From assembly GCF_003369915.1 (NCBI RefSeq), contig NC_046675.1, positions 25,606,001-25,670,000 on the forward strand: a DNA stretch of 64,000 bases. Reading direction: 5' to 3'. Below, in pieces: positions 59,825-64,000 of this stretch. Position numbers and translations under genes: made by a program. Positions within the stretch are counted from its first letter, which is position 1. Each line of letters opens with the position of its first letter. The notes beneath the pieces were generated by a model. It searched no databases. It had not been told where the DNA came from and worked only from the letters and a program-made list of their open reading frames with translations. Source of the DNA: Drosophila miranda. Its lineage: Eukaryota; Arthropoda; Insecta; Diptera; Drosophilidae.

Positions 59825-60795
59825 ATCGGTTGAGTTGTCAATGGATAAGTTCTTAGCTTTATTTCACATGATATATCATTGGTAACGCAATTCAGAACGA
59901 ATTTTATGATTTTCTAGATACGGTAGTTTATCGATTGACACATAGAGGTTTCATTACAGATTCGATATAAGTAATAAAACCAAACCAGAAGTTAACTATC
60001 TTCACATTTTGTTTCTTGTTAATTTGGTTTCTAAATGATTGCCTTGAAGGTGGTCTTACATGATCATATTGCAGGTACTCCAGAAGATTATAAACTTAAA
60101 TCTTACCGTACAATCTTTTAGATTATCTTGAAATGATAATATATTTTGAGTTACAAAACAACTATTTGCTATTAAAAAGGGTTGTTGTCTTTGTTGAGAT
60201 CTCTGTCGAATGGTTATTGGTTATTGTTAAGAATGCTTTCTAATAAATAAAACCGTAGAAAATCAATCATTTGGTGCTGAAAAATGGCCAAGAAACTGCC
60301 TTTCCGCACGTAGCAGAATTTATTTCCTCCCACCAAAATCAAAACATCAAATTTATGGCTTTAGTTTAAAAATTTCAGCTTTGATCAATTTATTGCCCGG
60401 CACGTTTCCACGCTAACTAACTCAAACAATTTGGGGCCACACGTGTCCCGTTTCTGCTCGGGCTGAACCTAAACCAATTGAGACCGAAAACTGACCGCTT
60501 CTCTACCGCAACTAAAACAAAGGCCTGGACCTACCTGGACGGAACAGCAGGTGGATGATGGAGCTCTGGGTGGAGTATTGGGATTGGACGGTGGAACCAC
60601 ACTGTGCTCTCTTTATGGAGCCATGTGCACGTGTTTCTGGCAGACAGTGGCCGCTGGCCAGAAAACCTCCTTAGTGTTCGCTGGAGAGGAAATTCATGGC
60701 CACTTAAATGCTGTAAAATAGACCAAACTGCCGGCACTAAAAAGCAAAAGTTGCTCCCTCTACTCGACCCAGAACTTTAGTTTAGCTTTCAAAAC

Positions 60796-60818
60796 CACAC
60801 ACACACACACACACACAC
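60796..60818. repeat. (CA)n microsatellite
   Basis: Eleven uninterrupted CA dinucleotides plus one base. Confidence 0.9.
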
Positions 60819-62205
60819 CTTGGCCACTTTTATGGCTCATCATTTTTTTGGCCCCTATCTTTTGCTTCTATTTTCTCCAGTTTGTTTGGGCAGTTATAAA
60901 AAGCTAAAGTTGAACTTTTTCTAGCCGAGCGGGTAGCAGGCGGTAAATCGGTTTTTATTGTGCATAAATTAAAAATGTTCAATTAAAACAGTAGAAAGTA
61001 AAAAGAGTTTCTCAGTGTTCCTCTGAGGCAGAAACTTCGGTGTAGATGCAGGTGCCCTAAAGCTCGGGCTCCAGCTCAGTCCTCTTGGACTTTGTTAGCC
61101 CGGTAAAATATAACATGAAAGAAACGTCTATTTACAAATTTACTTATGCAAAACACACCGAGAATAGAAAACGAGTGGAAAGCGAAACTGCAAACATATG
61201 CCTCACACGTGGCGTATGCGAAATATTCGATGCAGACACAAATACCGAGGCAATTATTTATCCATTTGTTGCACATTAATGCATAATTATTGTCAATAAT
61301 TAACACAACAAGAAAACAATGAAATGCTGCAGCGCATTACAATTATTTTTTCAGTGTGTGCTCCATATTTATCGAGTACATTTGCATAATCAGCGGCAAA
61401 CACATGATATTTTTTCATGATATCCATTATTAATACAGGCCAAAGCCCTGTTCTGGCACCACCTTTTGTTTGGATGCATTTATTATATGTGTTAAGCTTA
61501 AAAATTAATCCCAGTTGCTTGATTAACAAAAGACCAGATATGTGTGTGTGTGCATTATTAATGATATTTTTTATGCTACAAAAAATGGATTTTGTAGCGC
61601 CCGGATAAATTTTCAAAATAATGTGTAAATGGCCACCAACAAGAGAATTATCTGAGGGAAAATATCATTAAAATCCAAATAATTTGAATCAGATGTAAAC
61701 TAAGTGAAAACATACTCCCAAACAGCGACACATGAGGGAAAACTTTCGTTTATTCTGCGTAATTAGAAAACATTTTATAAATCTCTTATTTTCTCTTGAG
61801 TCTTCCACCTTCTTCTTAACATTTTCGAGCCAAAACTAACAAACTGTTAACTTCAAGCGGAATGTCTGTCAAGCAGTCAAATGCAAGTCCCGGAGGCGAT
61901 GAAAATCAATTTTCTATGGCAGCGTGCAGCACGAAAAAAACCAAAGTCTGAAAGGAAAAATTCCCAGAGACACATGCCGAGGCGCACACGGAATGATGCC
62001 AGCCATCTCCATCTTCATCTGAATCTGCCGCCTGAATCTGAATCGTGAATCGGAATCAGAATCAGATGGAATCAAGGGGCAGGAATCAGCAAGTCGAAGG
62101 AATGCCGAGCAACGCAAATAGCTCTAAATGCATTTGACGATGCTGTGATTTGATTTCGATATACCATGCGCCTCCTTTTGTGGGTGTGGGCCTGTCTCTC
62201 GTATC

Positions 62206-62236
62206 TGTGTGTGTAAGTGTGTGTGTGTGTGCGTGT
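62206..62236. repeat. (TG)n-rich tract
   Basis: Interrupted TG dinucleotides (TGTGTGTGTAAGTGTGTGTG...), a short imperfect microsatellite. Confidence 0.8.
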
Positions 62237-64000
62237 TGACTTTCAATTTCTGTTCGCGAGCGAAACTTTTTCTCTTGCTTTGATTACACTATGCTCCAAG
62301 GGGAGCTTTTTTCTCGGTCATGAAGCAGAAAAGGCATCTCCTCGTCTAACATTTTCAGTATTCAAAAATGGCTATAAAAAGAATTGGCGTTAGAAATGTA
62401 AATAAAAGTATGAAAAAGGGGAGAAAAATGTTAAGTTTCTCACAATTTCAGTATTTTGCTGAAGAGTGTTGCCGTTGCAATGCAACGACTTTTTCCTTTT
62501 GCAGAAATTGCATGTGAAAGTTGGTAAACTGCTTCTAGCATGCTTCCGTTTAATCATTTTCCCCGCTTTACCCCGATTGTCGTTTCTCCTGGTATTGTTG
62601 TTATTGGGCCCGTTGTTGGCTGATTGGGTGGCTGGGTGGGGTAGTGGGGTGGCTCCACGCTCACTTAGCTGATTGCAGTAGCTATCAAAAATTGGCCGGA
62701 GACAACGTGTCGTATGCGTGATATTATGTTGGGTCGTGCTCATTCGCACTTGTCTCGAGTGGCACGGGCCACGTGGCCTGTCCTCGCACATCTTCATTCA
62801 TATTGTCTGTCGCTCCAGGAAGCACCTGGAGGTGTGCAGTATGTCGGAAGGGAGCCTAGAAAAAACTTTGTTAATTTTGAGAAGCTCACGCAATAAAGCA
62901 AACGCAGGCAGCGCATCACGTGCGCATTTAAGTTGCAAGTTACAACGGCAACGTGCCGCATCCGCAGATACACGGACACAGCCAAAGACACACATAGATA
63001 CACGCTCGCACACACACGACTAGTTAGCTCATGTCAGTGTAAATTTTACACATAACAAAACCAGAGAAACCTGATGCCGCATACAAAACCCACTCGAGAG
63101 CAGATCCCCAGCTTCCCCACGAATTTTCACCTTTTTGCGGTTTATTTTCACGCGCGTGTGCAATAAAAAGATACTCGTATACCAAGGCGGGAGTAACGGA
63201 AGTCGAGGCAAGTTTTTGGCATCTACAACGGCATAACGGAAAGAGGTCGCTCACGTGGAGGCAGAGGCACCACCGTCGCTGACTGCGCTGCATAATCAGG
63301 CAAAGGCGCCGTCGACAACGACAACATTTATCAAATGAAATGCACGTGCCAAGCGCTTGCCTCGACCTGCCCTGCCGTGCCATCCGACTGGTTGCCGCTT
63401 CCGTGTGCCGCTCCTGGTTGTTGGGATAAGGTTCTGGGGCACCGGGCCCATATCTCTTGGGCATAACTTGTGCGCGAGGGTTGATCTTGTGAGTTCCCGA
63501 AGCCAAGAAATAACTTTCTACCTATGAGATGGTAAGTGCAACTGGTCTATAAAATGCTTTACTACTCAAATGTTACTCATTACAAATGGGGATCTGCAGA
63601 TATATTGAAATGGTTGAAAAGTCGATAGAGTTTAAGAAAATATGTTTGGTTATCAATCGAATAATGGGTACAAGTTGAGAAATGAATTGAAACCGTAAAA
63701 AATATTATTTTTGTCTGCTTGTAGGGTGGATAGAATTGAAGTTGTAGTTGGAAAAGTGATCCCAGATCTCTTTGAATACGAGCTTTAGGTATCATCCGAA
63801 CTCCTTTATCAGCCCTCTCTGCTGGATAATATCTATCTTTACAGAAAGAGTTTATATCTTTCGTATTCGACTATGGGAGCTAAGTCAGCTGCCAGTTGCA
63901 GTTGCAGTGCATCCTCGTAATTATAATGAGCAAAGTTTGGAGCATCGGATTCTTTTTCAATGAATTAGCATTGCGCAGCGATTTGCAAGTTGGCCTGGGA

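Larger units (their letters stand above)
59850..64000. other. Intergenic interval to window end
   Basis: No supported gene. It holds a CA microsatellite (60796-60818), a TG-rich tract (62206-62236) and Arg/Gly-coding GC patches (63050-63500) whose 160-codon antisense frame begins at TTG and lacks coding character. The window edge may cut a gene, but I see no exon. Confidence 0.5.

Noticed and set aside
63024-63506. 160-codon minus-strand frame
   Set aside because: It begins at TTG in GC-rich sequence, shows no domain or periodicity, and overlaps other open frames.
1-64000. tRNA, rRNA and known microRNA genes
   Set aside because: I looked for T-loop GTTCRANNC contexts with paired arms and for a few well-known fly microRNA sequences, and found none. 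A covariance-model scan would be needed to exclude them.

Overview
This is Drosophila-type euchromatin. The signs are short GT-AG introns of 50-142 bp, insect core-promoter motifs, a remnant of a DINE-1 (INE-1) Helitron-derived repeat, and two copies of androcam, the fly testis-specific calmodulin relative. The form of the DINE-1 remnant (starting near 45682) resembles the one I remember from the obscura group. I hold that species placement with low confidence.

Layout. 0.4-2.85 kb: a four-exon taxilin gene (minus strand) with a well-marked housekeeping promoter. 3.5-4.2 kb: a two-exon gene (plus strand) for a small Dpy-30/RIIa-like protein with a coiled coil. 4.2-15.1 kb: no convincing gene. 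15.2-17.0 kb: an intact secreted Gly/Pro-repeat gene next to a gutted copy of itself; a third relic lies 32 kb away at 49.2-49.5 kb. 17.0-32.3 kb: no convincing gene. 32.3-33.6 kb: a dense patch of very small coding candidates. 33.7-34.7 kb: a two-exon DUF745-family secreted helical protein. 36.8-39.9 kb: a cluster of EF-hand genes with two androcam copies, one intact and one truncated copy of a divergent calmodulin-like gene, and a fourth calmodulin-like gene. A ~1.05 kb tandem duplication created the second androcam and the truncated neighbour in one step. 45.1-45.5 kb: a two-exon gene for an unknown 107-residue secreted peptide. 45.7-46.4 kb: the DINE-1 remnant, then a perfect 13-bp inverted repeat containing a DRE box. 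49.0-49.3 kb: an orphan coding-like reading frame. 59.5-59.8 kb: a small gene that appears to carry a single-base frameshift. The rest is AT-rich intergenic DNA with microsatellites.

Theme. Apart from taxilin, the recognisable genes are small, fast-evolving or lineage-restricted types: androcam-like EF-hands, DUF745, secreted peptides and a Dpy-30-like protein. Several are known or suspected male-reproductive types. That link is inference from the families; nothing in the sequence shows expression. Gene birth and death is directly visible here as tandem duplication, truncation at a breakpoint, internally deleted copies and a frameshift. Exon structures were worked out by hand from splice signals and reading-phase agreement.
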